Source: Paenibacillus sp. CAA11 | GTDB lineage: Bacteria; Bacillota; Bacilli; Paenibacillales; Paenibacillaceae | Direction: 5' to 3' | DNA length: 64,000 bases | Assembly: GCF_003060825.1 (NCBI RefSeq) | Contig: NZ_CP028922.1 | Span: 3,806,001-3,870,000, forward strand | In this document: in pieces, positions 32,979 through 42,751 of the stretch | Position numbering within the stretch: position 1 is the stretch's first letter | How the letters are laid out: the number at the start of each line of letters is the position of its first letter | Notes under the pieces: model-generated | Databases searched by the model: none | The model's input: only the letters and a program-made list of their open reading frames with translations | Told to the model about the DNA's origin: nothing | Program-made: the position numbers and the translations under genes

Positions 32979-33473
32979 CTATATAATAAGCCAAATGAAA
33001 AATACCACAATCATCACAATTTGAAGGATGATCTTCACAACCATGCTGCTAAACAAGCCTACTACCGAGCCTACGCCGACCTTCAAAGACTTCTTCAGCG
33101 GAGATCCGGAGAACATCTCCCCAATCACAGCGCCAATGAAAGGGCCCAGAATCAGACCGAAGGCAGGAATGACAAACGGTCCGATAATGGCCCCGATGGT
33201 GCTCAGCCAGACGGAGGCTTTACTGCCTCCAAAGCGTTTCACGCCCCAAGCGCCTACCGCATAGTCGGCAATTAACAGCACCGCTACGATCAAAGTTTGC
33301 AGGGTCCAGAATACCCAACCAAACGGCTCGAACGAGAAGAACCAGCCATAGGCGAAGAAGGCGGCATAGACCGCAACAACCCCGGGAAGAACAGGAATTA
33401 CCGCCCCGGCGAGGCCAATGGCAAACAATCCTATGATAACGATCCAGCCGATAACATCGATCAAGCCGTTCAC
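32979..33473 (-). CDS. DUF456 membrane protein
   Basis: A 164-aa integral membrane protein with four to five helices and Gly-rich turns (GAVIPVLPGVVAVYAAFFAY, GPFIGAVIGEMFSG). It matches the DUF456/YqgC pattern; function unknown. The ATG overlaps the stop of the HAD phosphatase gene (ATGA at 33470-33473), so translation is coupled. Confidence 0.85.
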   Translation of the reverse strand: MNGLIDVIGWIVIIGLFAIGLAGAVIPVLPGVVAVYAAFFAYGWFFSFEPFGWVFWTLQTLIVAVLLIADYAVGAWGVKRFGGSKASVWLSTIGAIIGPFVIPAFGLILGPFIGAVIGEMFSGSPLKKSLKVGVGSVVGLFSSMVVKIILQIVMIVVFFIWLII

Positions 33474-34225
33474 TCCTTCATGTCAAATATGAATTTGCGG
33501 ATGACCTCTGCGATTCCATCTTCATTATTAGACGATGTCACATAGTCCGCATTCTCTTTCACTGCAATCTGGGCATTGCCCATGGCTACCCCAAGTCCGG
33601 CTGCCTGAATGGCGGCCATATCGTTAAGACTATCGCCGACCGCAATGGTCTCCTCCATACGGATTCCCAGCAGATCACAAACGATGCGAATTCCTGTAGC
33701 TTTATTAACTCCCTGCGGATTAATCTCCAAATTATAAGGGGAAGAGTTGGTAATCTCCAGTCCGCCCATCTCCTGCAGCAGCATAAGAATTTCATGACGC
33801 ACCTGATCATCCTCTGTATGGAAGCCAAATTTCACCCACTCTTTCTCATCCAGAAGCTTATCGTCCCAATTCTTCTCATTGTACAAATCCTCTACAGAGT
33901 GAGCCCAGAACCAGGCGTTCTTTTCCCGGGCAATATTATACATACGGGAGACCAGCTCCTTATCGAGCAGCTCTCTTCTGTACAGCTCTTGAGGATTTCG
34001 CCATACCTCACTGCCGTTGACGGTAATCATCGGAGTCTGGAGCCCCAGCTCCACTCCAAAGTCAATAGCTTCGTCATAGGATCTTCCGGTGGACAAGCAG
34101 ACATGTACGCCCGCCTCTGAAGCTTTGCGAATCCACTTCGCGGTCTCCGGAGAAATTTGGTGATTATCTGTAAGCAAGGTTCCATCCATATCTAGTGCTA
34201 ATAGCCGGTATTTCAATTGTTTCAT
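33470..34225 (-). CDS. HAD-superfamily phosphatase (Cof type)
   Basis: A 251-aa Cof/IIB-type hydrolase. Motif I ALDMDGTLLT has the nucleophile Asp; motif II Ser/Thr is in CLSTGRSYDEA; the Lys region is NPQGVNKATG; motif IV is AVGDSLNDMAAI. Such enzymes remove phosphate from sugar phosphates or flavin intermediates. ATG 34225 follows GAGGG by 7 bases; the longer frame lacks a site. Confidence 0.9.
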   Translation of the reverse strand: MKQLKYRLLALDMDGTLLTDNHQISPETAKWIRKASEAGVHVCLSTGRSYDEAIDFGVELGLQTPMITVNGSEVWRNPQELYRRELLDKELVSRMYNIAREKNAWFWAHSVEDLYNEKNWDDKLLDEKEWVKFGFHTEDDQVRHEILMLLQEMGGLEITNSSPYNLEINPQGVNKATGIRIVCDLLGIRMEETIAVGDSLNDMAAIQAAGLGVAMGNAQIAVKENADYVTSSNNEDGIAEVIRKFIFDMKE

Positions 34226-34349
34226 CCTCCATCCCTCTTGTCTGTCTCTCTCACGCCATTTTACCATAACCCATAGGAAGCGACCAACAGCTAACACTCC
34301 TTCTTCTTCTTTATCCAAGAGAAAGACCCCTATTCTGAATTCACAGCAA

Positions 34350-34386
34350 AAAGCGAAACCCTGCCCTTAAGGTAAGGTTCCGCTTT
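34350..34386 (-). terminator. Terminator of the manganese ABC operon
   Basis: AAAGCGGAACC (minus strand) pairs with GGTTTCGCTTT with one imperfection, followed by TTTTTGC. It lies 20 bp after the last permease gene. Confidence 0.75.
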
Positions 34387-34405
34387 AATTATCGCTTATA
34401 TTAAC

Positions 34406-35290
34406 TTAGGCTGCCGCCGCTGATTTCAATTGTCTGCGTCTAGAGAGACGGGAGACTAGCCCGTGCAGCGGAGAGAAAATCAAGGCAAGCACAAAGAGAA
34501 TACCTGCTACGACAATCATAGCCCCGGCAATGGAGGCATCCAGCCATACAGCCGCATAATATCCGCCAGCAGAACTGACGATGCCAATCAAGACGCTGTA
34601 GCCGAGCATGAGGCTCAGCCGGTCCGTAAGAAGATATGCCGTGGCTGCCGGTACAATTAACATGCCTACGACTAGAATAGCACCTACACTTTCAAATGAG
34701 GCTACCGTAGACAGAGAGACCAGCCCCATCAGCAGGTAATGGAACAGCGCTACGGGAATGCCACAGGCGAAGGCCAGCGACGGATCGAAGGCACAGATCT
34801 TGAACTGCTTATAGAACAGGCCGATCACAAGCAGAATCAGCAGCAGTGTGCCTCCTAGCATCCATACGGCTGCCGGTCCAAGATCATATCCGGCGACGAT
34901 CAAGGTGTCCCATTGTACGTAGGCAATTTCACCGAACAGCACACAATCGAGATCAAGGTCAATATGCGAGGCGTTGCGGCTGATCAGGATGACTCCGATG
35001 GCGAACAACGCCGTGAAGACAATGCCGATGGAGGCATCGGATTGCAGACCTCCTCGCTGCAGAAACTGAATCAGGAAGACCGTGATCAATCCCAGCACCG
35101 CAGCCCCCAGCAGCATCAAGATTGAATCTCTGCTTCCGCTGAGCAGAAAGGCAATGGCAATCCCCGGCAGGACCGAGTGGCTAATCGCGTCCCCGATCAG
35201 CGCCATGCGGCGAAGGATCAAGAAGCAGCCCAGAATGCCGCAGGAGGCGGCAACAAGCGCTCCGGTGAGTATAATCCAAAAGTCAGCCAT
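34406..35290 (-). CDS. Metal ABC transporter permease 2
   Basis: A 294-aa membrane subunit of the ZnuB/TroC-D family with about eight helices. GDAISHSVLPGIAIAFLLSG is the family motif, and FDPSLAFACGIPV the conserved loop. It starts 3 bp after the upstream permease gene. Fourth gene of the operon. Two dissimilar permeases in tandem are typical of Tro/Mnt systems. Confidence 0.88.
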   Translation of the reverse strand: MADFWIILTGALVAASCGILGCFLILRRMALIGDAISHSVLPGIAIAFLLSGSRDSILMLLGAAVLGLITVFLIQFLQRGGLQSDASIGIVFTALFAIGVILISRNASHIDLDLDCVLFGEIAYVQWDTLIVAGYDLGPAAVWMLGGTLLLILLVIGLFYKQFKICAFDPSLAFACGIPVALFHYLLMGLVSLSTVASFESVGAILVVGMLIVPAATAYLLTDRLSLMLGYSVLIGIVSSAGGYYAAVWLDASIAGAMIVVAGILFVLALIFSPLHGLVSRLSRRRQLKSAAAA

Positions 35291-35293
35291 CCG

Positions 35294-36247
35294 CTATACC
35301 TCCCTTCCACCAGAATTCAGCGGCTCCTGTTGAACCGCGCTGGTCGCAAGCCGCGATTGCAGATAGTCGGCGCGGACTCTGCGTCGCTCCAGCAATTTGG
35401 CTAAAGCCCCCCGTTTAGGCGCAATCAGGGCTGAGACTGCAAACAAGGCTGTAGCTGCCAGCACCGTGACCGGTCCGGTAGGAAGGTTCGACAGTCCCGA
35501 GCTGATCAAGGTTCCCGCCGCCCCGCTGACCGCACCAAAGATCCCTGCCAGGTTCACCATCCAGCCCAGCTTGTCGCTCCAATATCTAGCCCCTACGGCA
35601 GGAGTAATCAGCAGGGCGGCAATAAGAACCACACCTACAGCCTGAATTCCGACAACAACCGCCACAACTGTCATTAAGAGCAGCAGCTGTTCCAGCAGGG
35701 AGACAGGATAGCCAAGGCCCTTGGCAAAACCCGGATCAAAGCTGACCAGCTTGAATTCCTTGAAGAGCAGGGCACACAGCACAACCAAAACCAATGACAC
35801 GCCAGCCATAGTATAGACGTCCACGAGCATCATGGAGGCAGCCTGGCCGAACATGTACTTATCCAGGCCGCTCTGATTGCCATTACCGCTGTGCTGAATT
35901 TGAGTCATCAGCACGACCCCTATGCCAAAGAATACGGACAGCACGATGCCCATCGCCGCATCCTGCTTAATTCGGGTGTAGCGCGTAATGGCATAAATCC
36001 CAAACGTCGCTAGCATGCCGGATAGGATCGCCCCCAGCAGGAACAGTCCGACCGACTTAATCCCGCTCAGCATGAAGGCAATGCAGATGCCTGGCAAGGC
36101 GGCATGAGCAAGGGTGTCCCCCAGCAGACTTTGCTTGCGAAGATAGGCGAAGGAACCGATAACTCCGCTGCCTAGACCAAGCAGCAGACAGCCCAGCAGA
36201 ATCCAGCGTATATTCGGATCGTTCAGCATACCCATTAGCCAATCCAT
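35294..36247 (-). CDS. Metal ABC transporter permease 1
   Basis: A 317-aa permease of the same family, with LLGDTLAHAALPGICIAFML and FDPGFAKGLGYPVSLLEQLL. The extra C-terminal basic tail (ERRRVRADYLQSRL) is probably cytoplasmic. Six bp separate it from the ATPase gene. It would form a heterodimer with the product of 34406-35290. Confidence 0.88.
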   Translation of the reverse strand: MDWLMGMLNDPNIRWILLGCLLLGLGSGVIGSFAYLRKQSLLGDTLAHAALPGICIAFMLSGIKSVGLFLLGAILSGMLATFGIYAITRYTRIKQDAAMGIVLSVFFGIGVVLMTQIQHSGNGNQSGLDKYMFGQAASMMLVDVYTMAGVSLVLVVLCALLFKEFKLVSFDPGFAKGLGYPVSLLEQLLLLMTVVAVVVGIQAVGVVLIAALLITPAVGARYWSDKLGWMVNLAGIFGAVSGAAGTLISSGLSNLPTGPVTVLAATALFAVSALIAPKRGALAKLLERRRVRADYLQSRLATSAVQQEPLNSGGREV

Positions 36248-36253
36248 CTTATA

Positions 36254-37021
36254 TCACCTCGAGACCGGCAGTATCGCCGACGATTCCGTATCCTTAATCA
36301 ATGCAATGCGCCCTCCGTAAGTACGCTGGAGCTGATCCGCAGTAAATACTTCCGCTGTAGGTCCTTCAGCGATCAGCTCCCCGTTAATGAGCAGAATATG
36401 ATCGAAGTATTCCTCCACTGTCGCTAAATCATGGTGAACGACCAGTACAGTGCATCCCTGTGACTTTAGCTCGTGCAGCAGAGCAATGATCGCCTTCTCG
36501 GTTCTTGCGTCTACGCCGGCAAACGGCTCATCCATGAAATATAAATCCGCCTGCTGGGCAAGCGCCCGGGCCAGGAACACCCGCTGCTGCTGGCCGCCGG
36601 ACAGCTGGCTGATCTGCCGCCCGGCAAAGTCAGCCATTCCTACCTTCGCCAAACATTCCATCGCGAGGCGTCGCTCCTCTGCGCCGGGCCGTTTGAACCA
36701 ACCTAAGGCTCCATAGCGTCCCATCATCACAACATCCAGCGCGTTTGTCGGAAAGTCCCAGTCCACAGATTCGCGCTGGGGCACATAGCCAACCCGGCTG
36801 CGCTGCTGCTTATAGTCTTTGCCGTAAATAGACACCCTGCCATCCACCTTCGGAATGAGGCCGAGAATGGCCTTAATCAATGTGGATTTTCCCGCACCAT
36901 TCGGCCCAAGCACACCGATTAGCTTTCCCTCCGGCAGCTGGAAGGAGACATTCTTCAACACCGGCTTCTTCTGATATGCAACAGTAAGCTGTTCAACCCG
37001 CAGAGGTATTTGTTCAAACAT
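36254..37021 (-). CDS. Metal ABC transporter ATPase
   Basis: A 255-aa ATPase with Walker A GPNGAGKSTLIKA, Q-loop YVPQRESVDWDFP (typical of the Mn/Zn group), signature LSGGQQQRVFLARALA, Walker B LYFMDEPFAGVD and switch His in VVHHDLATV. Second gene of the operon after the binding protein. Confidence 0.93.
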   Translation of the reverse strand: MFEQIPLRVEQLTVAYQKKPVLKNVSFQLPEGKLIGVLGPNGAGKSTLIKAILGLIPKVDGRVSIYGKDYKQQRSRVGYVPQRESVDWDFPTNALDVVMMGRYGALGWFKRPGAEERRLAMECLAKVGMADFAGRQISQLSGGQQQRVFLARALAQQADLYFMDEPFAGVDARTEKAIIALLHELKSQGCTVLVVHHDLATVEEYFDHILLINGELIAEGPTAEVFTADQLQRTYGGRIALIKDTESSAILPVSR

Positions 37022-37065
37022 AGCCTCTTCCCTCCCATAAATCCGTCTTTTATATATTTGCTGCT

Positions 37066-38037
37066 CTATTTAAGCGCCTCTACAATCGTGTCAACATTGT
37101 GGCGTACCATCTTGATATAGGTATCCGCCTCCGAGCCCGGGTCTCCCATAGAATCTGAGTAGAGCTCCCCTCCAATCCGAACATCATGCCCCTTCTCCTT
37201 GGCCCCGGCGATAACTGCCTCCATCGATTTGGTAGGAATACTGGACTCTACAAACACCGCCTTAATCCGCTGCTCCACTAGAAAATCTCTTAGTGCGCCA
37301 ACATCCTTGGAACCATATTCCGCCGCTGTGCTGATCCCTTGAAGTCCCATCACTTTAATGTGGTAGGCATCTCCGAAATACCCGAAGGCATCATGCGCTG
37401 TCACAAGCACCCGACCTTCCTCGGGAATTTGGGCAATTTTATCTTGAATTTCCTTGTCTAGTTCCTCCAACTCTTTAATATATGCATCCGCATTTGCTTG
37501 GTACATCCCAGCATGCTGCGGATCATAAGCGGACAGCGCCTGCTCAATAGTCTGTGCCGCACTGACCCAATGCTTCACATTGAACCAAATATGAGGATCG
37601 TATTCGGTACCTCCTGTATCCTTACCTGAACGAAGCAAAGACGGGTCTATATTTTTGGAGACAGCAATGACCGGTTTTTTATTCTCCAACTTCTCAAGAA
37701 TTTCAGTCATCTTCCCTTCAAGGTGCAACCCGTTATAGAAAACAAGGTCTGCCTGATCAAGCTTGCGAATATCCCCCTGAGACGCTTTGTACAAATGCGG
37801 ATCCACGCCCGGCCCCATCAGCCCAATAACCTTAACCTCATCCCCACCAATTTCCTCGACTACATCAGTAATCATGCCGATTGTGGCCGTCACCTGAATC
37901 GGATGATCCTGATCTGTCCGGGTGGCATGTTCCCCTTCTCCATCAACCCTTGAGCAGGCTGCCACGATAACCAGCATAATAACGCTCAGTGTAATCTTGG
38001 CACGCTGAAGCGGGCTTTTCTTAGTTTGCAGTTCCAT
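37066..38037 (-). CDS. Metal-binding lipoprotein of the ABC transporter (TroA/MntA type)
   Basis: A cluster A-I solute-binding protein. Lipobox VAAC with Cys28. Metal ligands predicted from family patterns are His81 (VDPHLY), His149 (YDPHIW), His215 (TAHDAFGYF) and Asp295 (YSDSMGDPG). The His-rich loop of zinc-specific ZnuA is absent. A MntR-like box upstream argues for manganese. First gene of the four-gene operon. Confidence 0.9.
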   Translation of the reverse strand: MELQTKKSPLQRAKITLSVIMLVIVAACSRVDGEGEHATRTDQDHPIQVTATIGMITDVVEEIGGDEVKVIGLMGPGVDPHLYKASQGDIRKLDQADLVFYNGLHLEGKMTEILEKLENKKPVIAVSKNIDPSLLRSGKDTGGTEYDPHIWFNVKHWVSAAQTIEQALSAYDPQHAGMYQANADAYIKELEELDKEIQDKIAQIPEEGRVLVTAHDAFGYFGDAYHIKVMGLQGISTAAEYGSKDVGALRDFLVEQRIKAVFVESSIPTKSMEAVIAGAKEKGHDVRIGGELYSDSMGDPGSEADTYIKMVRHNVDTIVEALK

Positions 38038-38139
38038 ATTTCTCCCTCCCCCAAAACGTTATTCTTGTCTTAAACCCACTTTCTTGTCCACAGGAATAAT
38101 TTTTATCTGATATCATCTTTGTTGTCTACGACTAATAAT

Positions 38140-38157
38140 GTTTCCCTAATGCAAATT
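38140..38157 (-). promoter_or_regulatory. MntR-like operator
   Basis: On the minus strand AATTTGCATTAGGGAAAC matches the Bacillus MntR box (TTTGCMTTARGGAAAC as remembered). It lies about 100 bp before the binding-protein gene. It predicts repression by MntR with manganese. Confidence 0.7.
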
Positions 38158-38228
38158 CTAATCGATAGAAAGGCGAATATCAAGGGGGAATTCACCTAAT
38201 GTTTGGAAAAATGTCACCTTCCATGCGC

Positions 38229-38264
38229 AAAAAAGGCTGTACCATTACTGGCACAGCCCTTTTT
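38229..38264 (-). terminator. Terminator of the PBP genes
   Basis: GGCTGT (38235-38240) pairs with ACAGCC (38253-38258), extended by an A-run/T-run with one bulge, ending in TTTTTT on the minus strand. The MITE copy 2 lies between it and the PBP stop codon. Confidence 0.7.
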
Positions 38265-38271
38265 GCAATGC

Positions 38272-38365
38272 TATATAGATTGAACTAAAGTTTTACATTG
38301 ATCTTTCTATATTTAACAGCCTAATGCGGCCCTACAACATTCGTTTCTTTAGTTCATTCTATCTA
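38272..38365 (+). mobile_element. MITE-like element, copy 2
   Basis: A 94-bp copy in the same orientation as copy 1. Left end TATATAGATTGAACTAAAG, right end CTTTAGTTCATTCTATCTA. The right end is one base from the TAG stop of the PBP gene (38369-38367). Confidence 0.75.
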
Positions 38366-38366
38366 A

Positions 38367-40388
38367 CTATTCATTTGTTTTGCTGTCTGTCGCCGACTTC
38401 AGGGTCTTCTTCGGCACGCCGTCGAGCCCATATTGATAATCGTAAGCATCAAAGATTTTGCGGGCTACCGGCGCAGCACTTTGTGCACCAAAGCCGCCCT
38501 CTGGAATCACTACAGCAACGGCCAGCTTCGGATTTTTGCGGGGAGCGAAAGCAATAAACACCCCGTTATCCGTCTGAATTCGCCGTCCATCCTTATAAAC
38601 ATCCTGTGTGGACGTTCCTGTCTTCCGCGCAAAATCATACGGGAAGTCATCAAACGCGCTGACCTTTGTAGCCATTCCTTTGATAACTTCATCCCAATAG
38701 CTCTTCTTGAAATCAACCTTGTTAAGCACCTTAGGCGTAAATTGCTTAACTACCTTTCCCTGCTGATCCGTGATCTTATCTACAAGCTGCGGCTGCAGCC
38801 GCTTGCCCCGGTTGGCCAGCATGGCCGTGTACTGTGCAAGCTGCAAGGTCGTATATTTCCCTTGCTGGCCCCAAGTGGAATAGACTAGGCGGGAGAGAAC
38901 TGTTTCTTTCTTATTCATATATTCCCGATATCCCAAATACTCTTTGGGGAGGTCTACCTCTGTTGATACTCCTAGGCCAAACTGCTTCATATACTTATCC
39001 CATTTGTCGATTCCTTGTTCATGGTACTTCTTATACAGCAATTTACTGATCATGTCGACCATGAAAACGTTAGAAGAATGCTTGATCGCCTCCGCCGGAG
39101 ATTTTAAATAACCATAGTTGTGACCCTGAGAGTTCCGCACACTGCCAGAATCATTCTTACCGAAGTGCGTAATCCCCCGGTCCGTATAAGGAGTTGAGGT
39201 ACTAAACAACTTCTCATTCAATCCGATCAATACGGACAACGGTTTGATGGTGGAGCCCATGAGAACCACGGATTCCAGATCATGTCCGGAGCGTCCCGAC
39301 ATGTACGGAGTAATCGTTCCATTTTGATAATTCTCAATGTTCCAGCCCTTATTGTTGTTAGGATCATAATCCGGCATGCTCGCCATAGCGACAACCTTGC
39401 CGGTGTCTACCTCTATCGCTACCGCATATCCAGTCTGTGCGTTCGGATGCGTCTTACCGCTTACCGCATGGGTATGCAGCCATTTCAGCTGGTCGGTAAT
39501 CGCCTCCTGGGTCTTCTGCTGAACATAGGAATCAATGTTAGTGTGCACATCATTCCCTTTAACGGGAGGAATGATGTCCGACACGCCGTCCGCCATATTC
39601 TGCTGGTTGATCGGCACGCTCTTGTACCCGTTCTTGCCCCGCAGCTCGGACTGATATTGATACTCTAATCCGTCATAGCCGACATCCTCGGTATCGATAT
39701 ATTGTTCGGATGGATCTGTAGACTGCGCTTCTCTAAGCTCTTTATAGAACGGCAAACTGTAGGATGCACCTTTGAATTTCTTGACATAACCGATGGTTTG
39801 TACCGCAATAGAGTTTGAAGCGTAATGCCGGATGCTCTCCTCTACAACATCAATACCAGGAAAGTCTTCTTTGTGTTCCATGAAATAAGCGACTTCTTTA
39901 TCCGTCAAATCCACCTTCAGTCGGCGTGGTGCATACCCACCATTGATCTTGGAATCAAGGTCCATCGCTTTGACTACATCATCAACGGTCAGCTTCTCTC
40001 CTTTGGGATTTCCATATTTATTGAAGACCGCAACAATGTCAGCTGCAAGCTTCATAGCCTCTGGGCGATTCTTCGCCCCCGTGTTCTTGCTGTAGTCTTT
40101 GAGCAAGGTCATATATAAAGACTGCACAGGCGTGGAATAAGCCAATTTCACATTATCCCGGGAAATAATCGAGCCTCTGGAAGGAGGCAGCGGAACATTC
40201 TTCACATTCAAGCTGCTTTCCTGCGCCGACAGCGTAGGTCCTTCAACAAATTGAATAATGGCGAGACGAACAATAATGACAGTAAAGATTGCAAATGCGC
40301 TAAAAAAGAAAATATTGAGCCTGATATTAAAATGACGACGGCGCGATGCTTCCTCCTGGCGAGGATCCTCGCTGTACGCTTTCTTCAT
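38367..40388 (-). CDS. Class B penicillin-binding protein, copy A
   Basis: A peptidoglycan DD-transpeptidase. It has a basic N-terminus, one membrane anchor at about 27-47, a dimerisation region, then the penicillin-binding domain. Active-site motifs are STIK (about Ser379), SSN (about 435) and KTG (about 588). At 673 aa it is of PBP2/PbpA type. About 70% or more of the visible sequence agrees with the neighbour at 40604, so this is a tandem duplication. Both are on the minus strand, 215 bp apart. No lytic or rod-shape genes adjoin, so elongation or sporulation use is open. Confidence 0.9.
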   Translation of the reverse strand: MKKAYSEDPRQEEASRRRHFNIRLNIFFFSAFAIFTVIIVRLAIIQFVEGPTLSAQESSLNVKNVPLPPSRGSIISRDNVKLAYSTPVQSLYMTLLKDYSKNTGAKNRPEAMKLAADIVAVFNKYGNPKGEKLTVDDVVKAMDLDSKINGGYAPRRLKVDLTDKEVAYFMEHKEDFPGIDVVEESIRHYASNSIAVQTIGYVKKFKGASYSLPFYKELREAQSTDPSEQYIDTEDVGYDGLEYQYQSELRGKNGYKSVPINQQNMADGVSDIIPPVKGNDVHTNIDSYVQQKTQEAITDQLKWLHTHAVSGKTHPNAQTGYAVAIEVDTGKVVAMASMPDYDPNNNKGWNIENYQNGTITPYMSGRSGHDLESVVLMGSTIKPLSVLIGLNEKLFSTSTPYTDRGITHFGKNDSGSVRNSQGHNYGYLKSPAEAIKHSSNVFMVDMISKLLYKKYHEQGIDKWDKYMKQFGLGVSTEVDLPKEYLGYREYMNKKETVLSRLVYSTWGQQGKYTTLQLAQYTAMLANRGKRLQPQLVDKITDQQGKVVKQFTPKVLNKVDFKKSYWDEVIKGMATKVSAFDDFPYDFARKTGTSTQDVYKDGRRIQTDNGVFIAFAPRKNPKLAVAVVIPEGGFGAQSAAPVARKIFDAYDYQYGLDGVPKKTLKSATDSKTNE

Positions 40389-40603
40389 CCTTAGTTTCTC
40401 CCACCCTTTTGCCTAAATCATTTTGCGTTCTTTATTTTAACATAGGTTAAATGCCTACTGCGAATGTTTCCATTATAAGCTATCCAGGGGGAATATTATT
40501 GCAGAACAAATATCCCTTACTCTAGTAACGATGCAGAGGGGGACAAGGTTTCTATAATGCAAATTTTTTCTCTTTTCAGTGAACTAACAGCCTGCTGATT
40601 CCG

Positions 40604-42595
40604 CTAATGCCCCTTCTTGGGTACGCCATCCAGACCATATTCCATATCATAGGCATCGAAGATTTTGCGGGCCACCGGTGCAGCGCTTTGGGCTCCATAT
40701 CCACCTTCTGGGATAACAACAGCTACCGCAAGCTTAGGGTTTTTACGAGGGGCAAAGGCGATGAAGACCCCGTTATCCGTCTGAACTCTTTTACCGTTCT
40801 TATAGATATCCTGTGTTGATGTACCTGTCTTGCGGGCGAAATCATAGGGGAAATCATCAAACGCGCTGACCTTGGTAGCCATCCCGCGAATGACCTCATC
40901 CCAGTAGCTCTTCTTAAACTTGGCTTCGTTCAACACTTCAGGCTTAAACTCCCGAATGAGCTTGCCCTGATCATCTGTAATTCTGCTGACAAGCTGCGGC
41001 GCAAGCCGCTTGCCCCGATTGGCCAGCATCGTCGTGTATTGTGCAAGCTGCAGTGTAGTGTATTTCCCCTGCTGTCCCCAAGAGGAATAGACCAGTCTGG
41101 ACAGCACCGTCTCCTTCTTATCCTTATACTCCAATGTCCCAAGATACTCCTTGGGCAAATCCACCCCTGTGGAGACACCGAGGCCGAACTCTTTCATATG
41201 CTTATCCCAGATCTCAATTCCTTGGCTATGGTACTTTCTGTACAGCTTCTTGCTGATCATATCGACCATAAATACATTGGAGGAATGGCGAATGGCTTCT
41301 GCTGGGGAGCGAAGATAACCATAGACATGGCCTGAAGCATTTCTTACGCTGGCGGAATTATTTTTCCCAAAATACGTAATCCCCCTATCCTGGTAAGGCG
41401 TGCTTGTAGTGAATAAACCCTCTTTAAGTCCAACCAGCACGGAAAGCGGCTTAATGGTCGAACCCAGGAGGACCACGGATTCCAGATTGTGACCGGAGCG
41501 ACCGGAGCTAAACGGCGTGATCGTACCGTTCTGATAGTTCTCAAGATCCCAGCCCTCAAGCGTATTCGGATCATAGTCCGGCATACTCGCCATAGCCACA
41601 ACCTTACCCGTCTCAACCTCCATGGCTACAGCGTAGCCTGTCTTGGCACTTGGATGCGTCTGACCGCTGACAGGGTGCGTATGCAGCCAGTGAAGCTGAT
41701 CCATAATGGCTTGCTGGGTTTTGAGCTGAAGCTTCGTATCAATGTTCAGATGGATATTGTATCCTCTCTCTGACGCTACAATATCTGTGATGGCATCGGC
41801 CATATTTTGCTGATTGATCGACACTGTCTTATAGCCGTTTCTGCCCCGGAGCACATCCTGGTACTGGTATTCAAGGCCATCGTACCCTACGTCCTCTGTA
41901 TCGATGTACTGCAAAGCCGGATCCCCGGCCCCTCCATCCCGCAGCTTCTCATATTTATCCAAGCTGTAGGAGGCTCCCTTAAACTTCTTCACATAGCCCA
42001 CCGTCTGCACAGCGATCGAATCGGGGTGGTAATGGCGGATGCTTTCCTCGACCACATCAATGCCGGGAAAATCCCCTTTATGCTCCATGAAGTAGGCGAT
42101 CTCCTTCTCCGTTAGACCAACCTTCAGCCGTCTTGGGACATACCCCCCGCTGATTTTGAAATCCAGATCCATCGCTTTGAGCACTTGATCAGCGCTTGGA
42201 TGCTCTGCCTTAGGATCACCGTATTTCTTAAATGCTGCTGCGATATCGGCGGCAAGCTTAACAGCCTCCGGCCGATTGTCAGCGCCCGTCTTCTGGCTGT
42301 AATCCTTGAGAAGGGTCATATAGAGCGATTGTACCGGTGTCGAGTAAGCCAGCTTGACTTCATCCCTGGAATAAATGGTCCCCCGGGAAGGCGGTAGAGG
42401 AATATGCTTCACATTAAGGTTTGCCTCCTGTACGGCAAGCATGGGCGCCTCCGCAAATTGAACGATGGCTAAGCGGATAATAATAACGGTAAAAATAGCA
42501 AATACGGCAAAAAAGAAAAAATGCAGTCGAATGACGAGGTGACGCCGGTCGGACCTTTCTTTTTGGTGAAAATAATCACTATATTTTCTTTTCAT
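40604..42595 (-). CDS. Class B penicillin-binding protein, copy B
   Basis: A paralogue of copy A, with the same order of domains. A membrane anchor lies at 27-47, and VKHIPLPPSRGTIYSRDEVK starts the dimerisation region. STIK is near Ser378, SSN near 434 and KTG near 587. At 663 aa it lacks the last ten residues of copy A. It is the first of the pair in transcription order. Divergence is scattered, and no motif is lost, so both are probably active. Confidence 0.9.
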   Translation of the reverse strand: MKRKYSDYFHQKERSDRRHLVIRLHFFFFAVFAIFTVIIIRLAIVQFAEAPMLAVQEANLNVKHIPLPPSRGTIYSRDEVKLAYSTPVQSLYMTLLKDYSQKTGADNRPEAVKLAADIAAAFKKYGDPKAEHPSADQVLKAMDLDFKISGGYVPRRLKVGLTEKEIAYFMEHKGDFPGIDVVEESIRHYHPDSIAVQTVGYVKKFKGASYSLDKYEKLRDGGAGDPALQYIDTEDVGYDGLEYQYQDVLRGRNGYKTVSINQQNMADAITDIVASERGYNIHLNIDTKLQLKTQQAIMDQLHWLHTHPVSGQTHPSAKTGYAVAMEVETGKVVAMASMPDYDPNTLEGWDLENYQNGTITPFSSGRSGHNLESVVLLGSTIKPLSVLVGLKEGLFTTSTPYQDRGITYFGKNNSASVRNASGHVYGYLRSPAEAIRHSSNVFMVDMISKKLYRKYHSQGIEIWDKHMKEFGLGVSTGVDLPKEYLGTLEYKDKKETVLSRLVYSSWGQQGKYTTLQLAQYTTMLANRGKRLAPQLVSRITDDQGKLIREFKPEVLNEAKFKKSYWDEVIRGMATKVSAFDDFPYDFARKTGTSTQDIYKNGKRVQTDNGVFIAFAPRKNPKLAVAVVIPEGGYGAQSAAPVARKIFDAYDMEYGLDGVPKKGH

Positions 42596-42751
42596 TGCAG
42601 AGCTCCCTATCCCATATTTAGCTGTATTTTACATAGTTATTTTTAATGTAACAGGGATATTCCAACACAGCGGGCGGGAGACTATAGAACACTGCTCGCA
42701 AAGAAAAGAAGCCAGGATAATGCTCCTCGCTCCTTGTAGGTCTCTATAATA

